From: Amphibalanus amphitrite
Taxonomy: Eukaryota; Arthropoda; Thecostraca; Balanomorpha; Balanidae
Direction: 5' to 3'
NCBI RefSeq assembly: GCF_019059575.1
Contig: NW_024881676.1
Location: 684,501 to 748,500 of the forward strand
Length of the DNA: 64,000 nt
The notes below the pieces were generated by a model, which saw only the letters and a list, made by a program, of their open reading frames with translations, was not told the origin of the DNA and made no database searches. The first letter of the stretch is position 1; each line of letters opens with the position of its first letter. The translations under genes were made by a program, and so were the position numbers. Positions 1-12,545 of this stretch are shown in pieces.

Positions 1-1312
1 ACATCGGATTGGAAGTTGGAACGTCCTGCCTCGTCAACTGGTTCGAGCGCAGTCTGGTATGCGGCATGCGAGGCATACCTATGTTGACGCATGCGAGAGC
101 TTCAACCATGCTCGGTCCTGTGTTCTACTGCTGCGGGTATCTCTTTACGACGGCCCAATACGCAGCAAACAGGCAGATGACTTACTTGATGAGTGTCCAA
201 ACAAACGGGCTAGTTGTAAACTGTAATGCGTGCCAAGCTGAAGTGGCTCCTCTGTCAGGTTCTGGATCTAGTTAAAATATCGAAGATTATACTTTTCATA
301 ATCTTCATATAGTTTTCTTTGACACATCTTCGAGTGCATGTCCACTGTCCAGGTCTAATGGCTGACCTTTCAAAGGTCAAGAAGTTGAGCTGACGCCACA
401 AAACGAATCATGTAGATTCAAAGTTCTAAGCGTGGGTAGGTACTGGTTTTCAGATAACATTCATGGATAAATGGCCCGAAAAAAGCAAAGCCCTCGGATG
501 GCCAACAGCGTTGTCTGCAAGGTTAGGTACTGGGCAGTGGGACTGGGCACCAATGATTGCATTATTGTCATTAACAGCACATAACCGTTTCCATAGCCTT
601 ATGAGGCCCACCGGAGTCCATTCCTTCATACACCCCACCCTACCCCCTCCCTCTGCCGGCCGCCGCCACACTCCATATGAATCCAGGGCGGCGGTCGGCG
701 GTCTCAACTATCCATTAATGAGATGCTTTGAGCGGGCGCCGACCGGTCGGCGGGCCGGACAGCGCGGCGCGCCGCTCGCCATTAGAAGATATTGTCACCG
801 GTCGGCGGGCGGCCGCCGACATTCAGCCCTGCGCCACCGCCGCACCGCCGGCCGCCGTGTCTGTTGTCACTGCGTTGCCATGGCGACCCGGAGCGCCCGA
901 GGCGAACGAGGCCGCCCGCGCTGGGTCGGCGGCAAGACGAGCCCCCGCCCCCGCCCCCGCCTCCGGCCCGGACCGGCCCTGACCCGCCGCCTCCCTCTGC
1001 GTCACATCAGGGCGCATACGAGGCCGAATTTATGCCGGCTCAGACAGCTCAGCCTGGCTCCGCTGGTGCGACGAAGTCGAGGAGAGAAGACCTCCGCTGA
1101 ACTCAGCGCGCTTCTCCGGAGCCGGGCAAATCTGAAACATTACCGAAAATCCCTGTATACAAACCCTCCCACGACCCATAAGACAGACAGAGGAGAAGGC
1201 GCACCGCACGCACAGTCTCCCAGTCTCCACGCAGCTCAGTCCAGTGCAGCTTCTGCACTCGCCAGCTGGGTCGGCGGGTCAGACTGCAGCGCGGGTCAGA
1301 CGGCCCGGACGG

Positions 1313-1320
1313 TGACGTCA
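1313..1320. promoter_or_regulatory. TGACGTCA palindrome (CRE-like)
   Basis: A perfect 8-bp CREB/ATF-type palindrome sits at the edge of a GC-rich block, just before a run of GCGGCG repeats. It is a single site, so chance occurrence is possible. Confidence 0.2.
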
Positions 1321-3754
1321 GCCTAGCGACGACCAAACCGGCGCAGCGGCGGCGGCGGCGGCGGCTCGTCGGCGGCGACAAAGGCCTGTCGGTGCGCCAT
1401 TCAGCTGCACGGCGGACCGGCCGGCCGGTCGGCGCCGCTCGGCAGGAGCCATGCAGCGCCCACCCGCGCCCACCCGCGCCCACCGGCGGTCCTTTCACGC
1501 GATTGGGCCGCCATGGGAGCCGCACTTTGAGCCAGTGTCCCGGCCCGTGTGTGCATTGCACAGGTCGGCTGGCACGGCGGACAACAGGCAGGCTTTCAGT
1601 GGATGACCGTATGTTATCATGCTCCTTTGGGCGGCGCGTTGGGTCCGCTTTGCTGGGTGTTGGCCTGTGGGGCGCCGGGTCCGCCGGACGGCTGGAGGGT
1701 GGAGCGGGCGGTGGAGGCACGTTTCTGACCGCTGATGGTCGGCACAGTGCTGTCGGCACCGACGGCCGACATTTGGGTCGGCGGGGACACACTAATGATG
1801 GCCCGTCCGACGGCGCTTCCGTCACTCCAAAGTGTCCCCAGCACCCAGCCCCAGACAAAGGCCCTCGCCGCTGCAAAACGTGACCCAACCAACCCACCGC
1901 CAGCGCAGCTCCAGCGAGCACCGACTATGAAGAGACCATTTCGTCGGTTGTGCTGAATTTTACGCCGGGGACCTGCAGCGTAGACTCTGTGCTCCTGCGT
2001 TGTGAGGCGGGCCCTGGCCGACGGTGCAGCCCGCTGTGGCGTCGGCTGCGACTGCGGCGGCGGGGTCGGCCGGGGGCCGGGTGCGTGCGGGCGCAATGGC
2101 GGCCGGCAGTCGGCACGCGAGCCGCCCGGCTCCATGTTTATGCGCCGCGGCCGCAGAGCACAGCTTAGCCCTCAGCCGCTCGTCCCCACTAATTCCCTGT
2201 TGACGTCGGTTAAATGGGTTTCTGGCGGGGGCACCTATAACGGTCTCCTGTCCGCTTTTGAGCGATCAGCGATGACTTTCAGCGATGGCGCAGGCTATGC
2301 AGCACATTTAATCAGAGTATGTAAAAGTAAAAAAAGTAACAAACTTGATAAATTGAGAGAAATATCTCTCATTACGTTTTGTAAGCATTAAGGAGGTTCT
2401 TGTATTTTTATATCGCAGTTTCTCTAATACCGCAATCGAATCTGAGTAGATACGTTTCACATTGTCTTCCGTGAGGCAAGAGCTACCGTCTAATATCACA
2501 TTTATGATGATTTCATCTTTTTGACCAAATAATAAAGGCGCCAGATCCCTATTGCTGGTCGCCCTTCCAAAGATGGCGAATAAAGACACCCACCTCATTC
2601 TTCAGGAGCAATCCGTGGCCAATCTGATCCAATTTATCTGCTCTTTTGCCTGTAGTGTTCTGCTTCAAGGATGCTGAATGAAGGCACGTAATTACGAGCG
2701 CGCGCTGTCTCGAGTGAAGCCGCTCCCCAGGCGGAAGGCGGCATTTCAGTCGACCCCAGGCGCGGTCGCCGGCTCAGAGAGACGCTGACGAGCGGAACTC
2801 GACGGCAGGAACACGAGGCAGCTGCAAAATTGTACCGTAGAGCCAAGCGAGGGGCATCGGAGTATTCTTGTATTCTTTTTCAATATTCTTTTCAGGTAGA
2901 TAAGATAGATGCCTGTCATTTTTGTTTCATAGAAGGACGCATAAAGATATGCGATAGTGACGATGTGTTGGTGACGCACGTCTTATGTCTTACACCTGTA
3001 CGAATAAAATATTCAAATAGTTTCTATGTTAGCGGTGCGAACTGCGGGACCGATTTCCAAAAGCGCTGCTCCTGCCGCTGAGGGTCCAGTGTTCAGCAGC
3101 CCGTGCCCAATGGCCCCGATCGCCGACACATGACGCCTGGGCGGCTGTCTGAATGATGACGACGTCCTCGTACCTGATGTTGTTCAGCGAAATCGACGAT
3201 GGCATGACTGCTGATCCTGCCGAGCCGATGACCAGCTCAGAAGGCCAAATGAGCCTCAGACAGGAGCCGGGTAAGCCTCGCCGGCCGGCACGCGAGCGAA
3301 AATTCACCGACTTTTCGCCGGGGGATCTACCTACCGTGATTATTACCTGTTCGGTGTCCATACAATGTGAACATGAGAGACGGTGCCCTTAGCGCTTTAC
3401 TTGAATCTTCACAGATAAAAGCCTGATCTTTCATAGCTTATAAGTGCTTTATAAATGCTCATAAATGTTTTATTAGTCTTTGTTCTGCCAGACTTTTCTA
3501 GAGGAGAACGATTTTCGAAGAACCAAAAGTCGTTCTGGCCTGCGAGGCGAGGTCGGGGCGTTCAGCGCCGCTGCGGACCTCGCCGCGGTCCGAGTCAAAA
3601 GGTAAACACACCAGCTGTGTCAGCTGTCAGCTGTCACATTGGCAGGTGGGGCAAACACGCCGCGCACCGCCCGCGTCGAATTCGCCGCGACTGTCGCACC
3701 GACGGCCACGCCACGGCCACGCAGTCCCTGGCGCCGTGTCAAACGGACCGGCCG

Positions 3755-3781
3755 TGACGTCACACTGGCAGAGTGACGTCA
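3755..3781. promoter_or_regulatory. Paired TGACGTCA sites
   Basis: Two perfect TGACGTCA palindromes at 3,755-3,762 and 3,774-3,781, 19 bp start to start, each followed by CAC. The palindrome is the consensus CREB/ATF bZIP site. Two copies about two helical turns apart suggest a cis-regulatory element within the putative onecut intron. Function is inferred. Confidence 0.35.
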
Positions 3782-6109
3782 CACTTACAGAGCGATCAAA
3801 ACACCCGGTTAGCACAAAACACCCATCGTGTCCTCTCGTCAAGATAGTTTCATAGAAATCGTCGACTTCACTGCTTCAGGGCACCCGTTCGATTTTATTT
3901 TAATCACTTTTGTCTGCTGTGACCGGTACGCTTGTAGCGAGGAGAGTGAACTGGGCAGTGGGCATGATGCACTCCAATAGATACGGCTTTACTGAGCTAT
4001 GCCAGTAAGCTGCCAGCTTTGCCAATTGTCATTCAGTTCGGTGTGCAGATTCAGTATTATCTGAAAAACCAATGAAATAACCATGCATAACTGGGTACAC
4101 TAAACGTCAAGTGAAGTTCTGAATTTGATATGAGTTGCGCTCACAAAAACGGAACGTCTCCGTTTAGTGCACCCTTGCCATTTAGTTCCAGCTTGGGAAC
4201 CGGCTATAATTCCATCATAAGGTCATGGAACATTTAATAGAGACTAACAATTTGTGGATAGATATTTGATGTATAATTTGGACCCGCTATAACTCCCTGA
4301 TGATACGCTGGCTCACTTATGCATTGGCTCGGAGCTCGGTACTCTGAAGAAAATATGACTTCATTATGCATGGATACGGTTATGCACCGTCATAAGAAAG
4401 CAATCACCAAACCTGATACCCGAATAGCCACTGTATAGTGTATCTTACCCTGCGTCGTCACATGTACCTAATTAAGTTTTTGTCGTTTTTATTTCACCGC
4501 TAGCGATGCATTGATTGCTGAGTTACGTTCATGTTCGGCTGTGTCTGTGAGCCGATTTCTGACGATTTCGTTTGTCCGCAGGTGGCTCACGGCACGACGC
4601 CTGGCAGGGTGAGTAGCTGAACGGGGTGGGACACGGGAAACCGTCTGTGACCTGACCCGACCTTACCCCATCCGGCCACCTTTACCACAAAACTCGGAAT
4701 CCTGTTCCGCTGATAATCCAGCAGTCTCTGTGATAATACATCCAATGGACACCGACCTGCAGAGGGTTACATGTATGTCATGCTTTCCTCGAGCCTCCTT
4801 TCTTGTTTCCTATTCCCTCACCCCTAACTCATGTCCCCAGCCACGTCCCACTGTCCCCCCCCCCCTATTGTCGTGCCGGGACGTCCCGCACAGCGCTGCC
4901 GCCGGGGAGCTGACATTTGCTGCCGCCGTCCCGTCCGGTCCGATCGCCGCCGACATTGTCTATTCAGCTGTATGTCCATCCATTGCCCGAGCGGCGGTCA
5001 TTTACCAGTCATGTTTCCCAATCACTTCTCAGAATCGCTAACACACCGCGTCGCGGCCGTCCGATTGGCGCGGCGCAGAGAGCCGGCGCCGGTCCCCCGA
5101 TAGCCGGTCGATATTAAAGGCTCAAACGTCCACCGCACCTGTACGGTCTCATCATCATAAAGCGCCGGCTGAGCGCTGGAATGTTGCTGCAGACCGGCCG
5201 GACACTATGCATAATGTACAAGTCGGCCGTTCGCTCTTTAACACCCGTTCTTGTTAAGCTGTAACTGGTCCCTGTCGCCAAATTGTTTGTCACGAACTGT
5301 CGCCAACAACTTTCGAGTTCCCTTGACGAGCCGATTTGAGAAAATCCTCCGCACGCCGGTGAAACTAAAACTTGGTGTTCCCGGCCGGCCGAGCGGAGCG
5401 CGTTAGCGTTCTGTCCCGCTCCAGCTCTGTCCGGCTCTCCGCCCGGCTCGTCTGGGCCCTGTGACGCCACATGTCTGTTGTCGTGTTCTGAAGGCGCGGT
5501 GGGGCTCTCGGTTTTCAGAGAGCGGTCCGTACGCGCCGGCCGGCGGCGGCCAGCCCTGGTCGGTTCCAGTCACCAATGGTTAGTGGCGTCCGTTCGCCCC
5601 CTCCCCCGCGCACCGCCGCCGAGCCCCGCACCCCTCCGGGCAGACCCTGGGACGGGACGGCAGAGACTATAGTGCACCCTGGATGTGGCTCTGTTCCGTC
5701 AGAACCGAGCACCTGCTCTGGTACTGTCGCTCACTCAAAGTCGGAAGCACTGATCAGGCATGTCGCATTCGTGAGAAAACTGACGAGAGGTGTCACCAAG
5801 CGGGCGGCGCGGTTCTTCCGGGACTATCTTGAAATTTCCTTCTTCTTCTGTTTGGCTTTTGTCTTTCCATTAGTTCCACACGCACGAATGGGTGGAGAAT
5901 GCTGGTGAAGGACCGTGAGATCGTTAGGCAAAGTAGTTTCTCTTCCATAGTTCACATTCACAAATTTGTGTCTCTGATGCAACGGAATTGTTTGGTAACA
6001 GGTCACAGGAAAGCGAACTGTCTAAATGTAATTCTGGCTCATCCATCCTTCTACTTCTCTACCTCCTCCATCTTACCTCCCACGTCCCTCTACCCTCTCA
6101 TCCCTTCGT

Positions 6110-6176
6110 CCTCCTCCCGTCTGTCCCTCTGTCCCCGTCCCTCTGTCCCCGTCCCTCTGTCCTCGCCCCTCTGTAC
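6110..6176. repeat. CT/C-rich minisatellite
   Basis: Short imperfect tandem copies of a unit like CCCTCTGTCCCCGT, four to five copies, in a pyrimidine-rich stretch that starts near 6,050. Confidence 0.6.
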
Positions 6177-9100
6177 CCCACCGGTCCCACTACCGAATTA
6201 ATCCGTCCGACTGGAAGTCCGGACGTAGCCGGCGGAAGAGGGGAGCCCCCAGGGAGAGGGCAGGGGAGGGAGCCCCGGGAGGCCGCCGACCGGGGAGGGG
6301 GACCCCGCTCCCGGAGAATCCACACACCCCCATGTGGGTGCCTGACACCGGCGGCCAGCGCTCAATCATATTTCTAATCTCTGAACTCTGCGGCCGCCGG
6401 CGCCGGGCAGCCCCACAATGACGGGGACAGAGGGGAGGGGGAGGGGAGGGGTGCCGTGACGCATCACGGAGGACGCCAAATGTCAGCTGGTCTCCGACCG
6501 GTGTCAGCTGGCCAGCGGCCGCCACATCCACGCTGATGCATTGCCGTGACCTTTGGTAGAGACGGACAATTTTTAACCGCTGGGTATACGTGTGACGCAC
6601 CCTTCAATGTGGGTTTGGGAGGACACCCTATGTGTTGTAAGCGCTGAGCAATGGGTACTATTCATTGCTGCCATTAGTGGTATTATAATGTTGTAAGGAT
6701 GTTAGTGTCCTGGCTGTCAGACCACTTTGAAGTGAACAAGCAGAGGTAGCATCTTTGTAAGTTAGCTCAAAGGTTTCAGTCAGGCGTAAGGCATGTAGCC
6801 AAGTCAATCAATTATACTAAATAACTTCACTGATGATCATGAATCGTGATAGATATGATTCAATATTGGCATAATTCATGGCCCTTCTTTTTCTCGTCAC
6901 TCAAACACAATAAGAAAGCATCACGGCTCCACCAGTCTTCCTTGTCCGTTCTCTGAACCCTCTCCCTCCCCACCCTACCCCCGAGTAGCAGGCTACTGGT
7001 GGCTGTCGCCTGTCCCCTATCCCTGCCATGGTGCCTGCCACGCGACTGTGCAGAGTTCGCCGACCGCCAGAGCCGGGACCGGTCGGCAGCGGCCATAGCG
7101 CCGCCGGCCGCCGATGCAAAATGCATCGCGATGGCGGTGTGCCGATGATGCCGTGCCCCGCGGCCGGCGCAGGCCCTGCTGCGCGCACGTGACCGCTCGC
7201 GCTGCTCGCACATTACCGTACAGACGTAATGGAGGCTTGTCGCGGCGGCCGGCGCGGCCATACCTGGCGTACATTTTTATTAGAGGTCCCGATTGAAAAG
7301 TGGACGGCCGAGTGGTCAGCGGCGGCCGCACTGTGGCGTGCCCCCTAATAAAACCCTGGCGTGACGCCCTAATCCGCGGCAGCTCTGCCGTAATAAGGCG
7401 GTGGCGGCGGATACGGCGCGGTGAGACGACGAGCGGTGCACGGCCGCGCCGCTGCTCGCCGCCGCTAATCAGCGCCGGTCGGGACGCGCCTTGATGGAGG
7501 GCTCATGCCCGCGGCCGTATTAGCCACCCCTTTGTTTCTGGGTAGGTCTGTGGGTAGCCCTGGGGCACGAGTGGTGGGCGGACGATCCACCGAGCGGCTC
7601 TGACCAGTTCCAGGCACGTTTCGGTCAGTCTGACGTCGGAAATCAACTGACGACAAATCATCGCCACCATCTCGGCCAGTAAATCATGTAACTCTATCAG
7701 GGCGGCGGCCGAAAGAGGAACGAAGCGAAACGGCTGCGGCTAAGGGAATAGACTGTTGCCGATTGGCGATGTGAGGAAGAGTGGGAAGGGAAGTCAGGCA
7801 GCTCGCCTCCTTTCAATGATACATTACATGTCACAGGAATACTTAGAAGTTCATTCACCCGTAGAAATATTTCCTTTAGCCTTCTCTTCGCTCTATTTTT
7901 CCATTACCGCTATATACATGTATTGAGATTCGAGACGTTAAAAAGGTGCCAGGCTTACTTTTGTCTCGCGTTCACTTTTCTCGTTAAACGTTTAAAAGAA
8001 GTCTTTGGCCCAAGTCCTGGCACACAAACAAAAACAACATAAAAATGATTAAACAAAATCAGAAATTCCATTTAACCACATACTCTGATAATTTGATGAA
8101 TAAAATTAAACGGTTAAACATGCATTTTCAACCCCGCAAATGCGGTCGAAATCCCAATCTACCTGCTCACCAACTCACTTAATTGTTCAGCATTGTGCGG
8201 TTTTCCGCTAAGTTCTCCGAAGAGTTGCTGCGCCGAGCTTGCAACTTGGCTAAGTGCATATCCAGTCGTACCATGTCCGGTCGTTTTAGTGCAGAACGCA
8301 GCGGGGCTCCGCAGCAGCGGCCGCAGCTCTGTTGTGCGCGCCATCCGTCGGTTACTATGACAACGGCAGGTCAACAGCGGCCCGTTAGAGCCGCGTGAAA
8401 TTAATTACGGCGGCTCTAGAGAGTCCGCTGGCGAGTGGTCGGTCGCTAAGGAAAAGCAAATAAGATTTTTTCGTCCGGGCGTGGATATATTCTCAAAATT
8501 TTCCGAACGCAAGCTTTCCGCAGCATCGTGCTTGTGTTCTACTCCGCACAACAAGCATGTATGCTGATTTATTGTCACGCCGCACCCGTTTCACGCCGCA
8601 CTGTTTTGCCTGAGCGGCCCCCAAAGCATGTCCCCACTCACCAGTCACCAGACCAGCACCAACCGTCCCCTCGCAGGCCGCCCGGCGCACGACTATGCCC
8701 CGAGGATTCCCCTGCAGCGAGTCTGCGGTAGCACGTACCGAGGACTCCCCCAGCTGTGCCCACTGCTGCAGTTACCGAGGGGCGGCCGGCAGCCCCTGCC
8801 AGAGCGGCCCGCGGCCCCGGGCGCGCCGGCCGCCTATTTAGCGAGCCCCACATGGCAATACGCGAGGAAAACATCGCGCAACCTGATTGTCATTCCCAGG
8901 GGGGCCTACTACAAGATTGCCCTTGTTTGCGCACCTTGTTAGCCAGTCCTGCCGTTGAAAGTGGAATACATATTTATCTGGGAAGCTATGCGCGGAGCCG
9001 CGGTGCGACCGCCGCTCGCGCTGCTCCTGTCGCCATGCCCCCGGGCGTTCCTCCGCCGCCGAGCGCTCTGCCCCGGGGCGTTCTCCCGTCGGCGCTCGTC

Positions 9101-10599
9101 CGTCCACGGCAATAATACTTCTTCTTCTCCGGCGCGCCTCAAGTGTGTGCCGCTCCTGGTAATTACCGGGCGCGGGAGGCGAGGATTCTTCCGACGTCCC
9201 GCCTGATTACCGATCGGCCGATAAGATGAATGAAACAAAAGAAACGGCCATGTCCGCCGACGTCCGTTAAATGATTTCTCGCCGGCTGCATTAGTCATGA
9301 GCGCTGGCCGGCGGCGCGGCCAGAGAATACCGCTCGGCCGGCGCCCGTGCCGCCGCCGCAGGCAGCAGAACCGATGGCCGGGGTGGAGGGGCCGGGCCGC
9401 CGCCGCTTAGTCCCCGTGGGGATGCAGGCCGTTCCAACTCCGGGCACAGCCATAGTCGGAAAATATGGCACAACCGCTCAGCCGGCACGGCCCACGCCAA
9501 CACGGGACTGTCGCGCGCCACGCTAAAATCACCAGCCGAGCCGACCGGGAGTGCTAAAGAGGGCGGCACGGACGTGCTCAAAGCCGAGTCGAACGGCGAA
9601 TGAAAAAGGTTCACGCGTCTTTGGCCAAGCGGGCGTAGCGAATGGTGCGTCAGAAACGCTAATTCGCCGTTACCCGAGGCTGAGTAGTGTCGAAAGAAAG
9701 ACGGCAAGAAACATCAGGAGATCTTGTTGACCTATTGTGAGAAGTGGTTGAAACATATTAGAATCACCAACAGAGGAAAGGTTCCGTCAGAACAGAACAC
9801 CGCATACCGAGGACGGCGCAGCGGCGGCCATTGCGGTGCGCCGGCGTAGGACAATGACAGTGCGCCCCGCTCGCCGCTGGCGGCGTTAATGACGCGGCGA
9901 CGCGGCGTCGTCGTCCATTACTGGGCGCGTGCGGCGTTCCCACGCGGCCCAGGTGAGGTCGGAGGGCGTAACGAGCCAGCCTCCGGCCGCCAGCCAGCGC
10001 CGCCGACCCTAATTGAACACTTTTTGCGCCGCCCCGGGCGGAGGCGGGGCGGGGCGGGGGCGGGGGCGGGCGCGGCCGGAGAGGCAGACACATTGGCGCC
10101 GGGGAGGAGACGAGAGAAAGCGGTAAAAGCAATGCCTGATCCGATCTGGCACGCAGTGGTCGTCGGACGGAAAATAGAAGGCAGTGCCGTTGGCCGGAAC
10201 AGAACGCAAAGTGACGGGGCGGCGATCAGTCGGTGACTGCCAAGATAAGAATAGCCTCAGATAAGACCTGACGTCTTACTAGCGATATATCCCGTTCATT
10301 TAGCTCTGGATCCGTCTCCGTTACCGCTGAGGCTCCAACCACCGTCGCCGCCGACCTCTGCAGCGATTATTACGGCGCTGGAGCGGAGCGGCCGGTCCCT
10401 AGGCGACGGCGGTCGGCGCCGTCAAGCAGCCGTGGCGCCGGTGGATTCGTCTTGTTGCCCGTGACAGGTCATTACCGAGCAGAAATTAGCCGCCCGAGCA
10501 GCACCTGGGGTCGGCGGAGCGGCCACAGGACCGTCGACGGAGACGGATGGCGCGGCGACGCGACGCTGTCGATCGTAACCCGCGGTCCGACGACGGAGC

Positions 10600-10910
10600 G
10601 TTCTCTCCGGACCGTCCGACGGTCCACTATGCCGCCGTAAGGCTCCGTATACGGCTACTCCCCGGACCGGCCATCGGTCCACTCTGCCGCGCTGGTGCTC
10701 CGTATACGGCTACTGACCGACCGTCCACCGGTTCCCTCTGCCGCGCTGGTGCCTTATATTATATGGCTATTGGCTACTGACCGCCCGCGGTGGCCTGCTG
10801 ACCCTCCTAGTCCTGCTGACCATCCAGCAACGGTTCCCTCTGCCGTGCTGGTGCTCCGTATATGGCTAGTGGCTACTGGCCGTCCGCGGTGGCCTGCTGA
10901 CCCTCACGGA
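10600..10910. repeat. Degenerate tandem repeat
   Basis: Imperfect tandem copies built on CTCTGCCGCGCTGGTGCTCC, each followed by a TATACGGCTACTGACCG-like stretch. The repeat is clearest around 10,683, 10,735 and 10,838. Spacing is irregular, so the array is old or has partial units. There is no coding potential. Confidence 0.55.
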
Positions 10911-11170
10911 ACCCCTGACTGTGTCTGTAGGTTCAGAGGGCCGTCGACTCTTCATGCTTGTAGCGATGTAGCAGAGCTACAGTTAGGGGTGATATAGCAC
11001 GGAATGATAGTGTCAGATAGTGGGACGGATATAAATCGACACCAAACGGCAGAATAGATAACTCTGAACCAAATTATAAAGCTTACTTTATTTGAACACA
11101 AAATGACTGAGCATTTTCATACTGCATATCCTATTTTCAAAATATGTCTTTGTGAAAGGTAATGTTAGGT

Positions 11171-11400
11171 CCTCTCCGTGGCCGAGTGGATAAAAGCGCC
11201 GGAATTCGACGCTTAGCCGGAAGTGAGAGCCCGGTTCGAGCCCCGGTGCGGGCGGCCACATTTAGCTCCTACGTGTAATGGCGTGCGTGTCTGTGGCAGG
11301 GGCCGCACAGAAGCCAGGTAACGTGAGTGAGCGGAGGGGACCGTGTCCAGTCGTGAGGGCACGTTAAACGTTCGGACAAAATTGTGCCATACAACTGGAA
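11171..11400 (+). mobile_element. tRNA-derived SINE-like unit
   Basis: Perfect pol III internal promoter boxes are present: box A TGGCCGAGTGG at 11,179-11,189 and box B GGTTCGAGCCC at 11,233-11,243, spaced as in a tRNA with a long variable arm (Leu/Ser type). The predicted acceptor stem pairs poorly and the T-stem has a mismatch, so this is unlikely to be a working tRNA. A GAGGGCACGTTAAACG motif follows at about 11,357; ACGTTAAAC-type motifs are common in tRNA-derived SINEs. The 3' end and any target duplication were not resolved. The alternative is a tRNA pseudogene. Confidence 0.45.
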
Positions 11401-12274
11401 TTGCGCGATCGGGTGGTGGGGTCAGGGTCAGCACAACAAGCTATGCTTAGTGCGGGCTCTGATTCCTCAATTCCGCCCATTCAGCCATTCGGACTAAATT
11501 TATAAAAAAAAATGTTGCAAATATATACAGCATTCTCTATGATTTAAAATAATGTACAGATTGTAGTGGGGAAATTAAGGACAATATCGGCATATCATTG
11601 CTTCAGGAGTCATAACAACATACATCCACAACGTCCAAGCGTCACAAACAATGCACCTTTATGGGTGTATATCCGGCATCATTAGTGAGTGATGCACCGT
11701 TCGAGCCATTGTCCATTTCCATGAAAAATGGCTGCCTGCCGGCCGGCCTTGGAACTTATTGTTAATCACGAGGGCTGGGAAAATATAAACCAACCGTGTG
11801 AATAATCCGAAGAAAGTTTCTTCAAGATATTCTAAAACCTTTGATCTTTCAGATAGGCAGCCGATCTAATACACCGGCCTTGTGAAACGTTCAAATTTCC
11901 TTTCTTTTACGGACAAACAAAATTTTTAATCGAAGCGAAAGTCATGACATTTAATTGAAAGACGAGAGTGCCTGTAGCCAAAATCTGTGAGGCGTGGGAA
12001 GCAGACATTGGTCTGATAAGAGTACATGGGTGCGATTAGGCTAAATGCAATGGAATCGAAAACGAATGGATTACAATCAACTACACATAGCAAACCATAG
12101 TATAAATTCAACAAAATATTCAGGGGCGGTACGGCCTTCGATAAATGTGTGCTCCTATACTTGGCGTCTCCCTACATTACGTGGCGGCTCATCCCGCCCC
12201 CACCCAGCCCGTGCCCTGATCAGATACGGTCGGACCCCTCCGCGACATCGCCGCAGGCGGCACGCCGTGACCTG

Positions 12275-12302
12275 TGACGTCACTGACACGTCTGTGACGT
12301 CA
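12275..12302. promoter_or_regulatory. Paired TGACGTCA sites
   Basis: Two perfect TGACGTCA palindromes at 12,275-12,282 and 12,295-12,302, 20 bp start to start, both preceded by TG. They repeat the arrangement at 3,755-3,781. A likely bZIP-bound element by inference. A TGACTCA AP-1-like site follows at about 12,311. Confidence 0.35.
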
Positions 12303-12439
12303 TCGCTGGCTGACTCACATGGCATAGTGTCCGTGCTGCCCTGAGTCACGCAGCAGACATTAGACAGAGGGCCTCGACGGCATGCCGCAGGCGACGGGCG
12401 GCTGTGGTGGAGGAGAGGGGCGCTCTAGTGGTAGAGTTC

Positions 12440-12545
12440 GCAGGCGGTAGCGCCATATTTGGCAAGGGGCGGCAGCGGCAGAGTTTACTGGCAGTAGCGC
12501 CGTATTTGTCGAAAAGCGGTGGCAGCGGCGGCGGCTTTGCACACT
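12440..12545. repeat. Imperfect 50-bp direct duplication
   Basis: Two diverged copies of a unit containing AGCGCCATATTTGGCAA-like sequence followed by a GGCAGCGGC tract. The first copy contains CCATATTTGG at 12,453-12,462, which matches the SRF CArG box. It explains the repetitive reading of the opposite-strand open frame here. Confidence 0.4.

Noticed and set aside
463-1921. Long open frames on both strands (287 codons +, 272 codons -)
   Set aside because: They overlap in a CpG-rich block and read as Arg/Pro/Ala-rich low-complexity protein without any domain; high GC removes stop codons.
11171-11260. Functional tRNA gene (Leu or Ser)
   Set aside because: Promoter boxes are perfect, but the acceptor stem has several mismatches and the T-stem one; SINE head or pseudogene is more likely.
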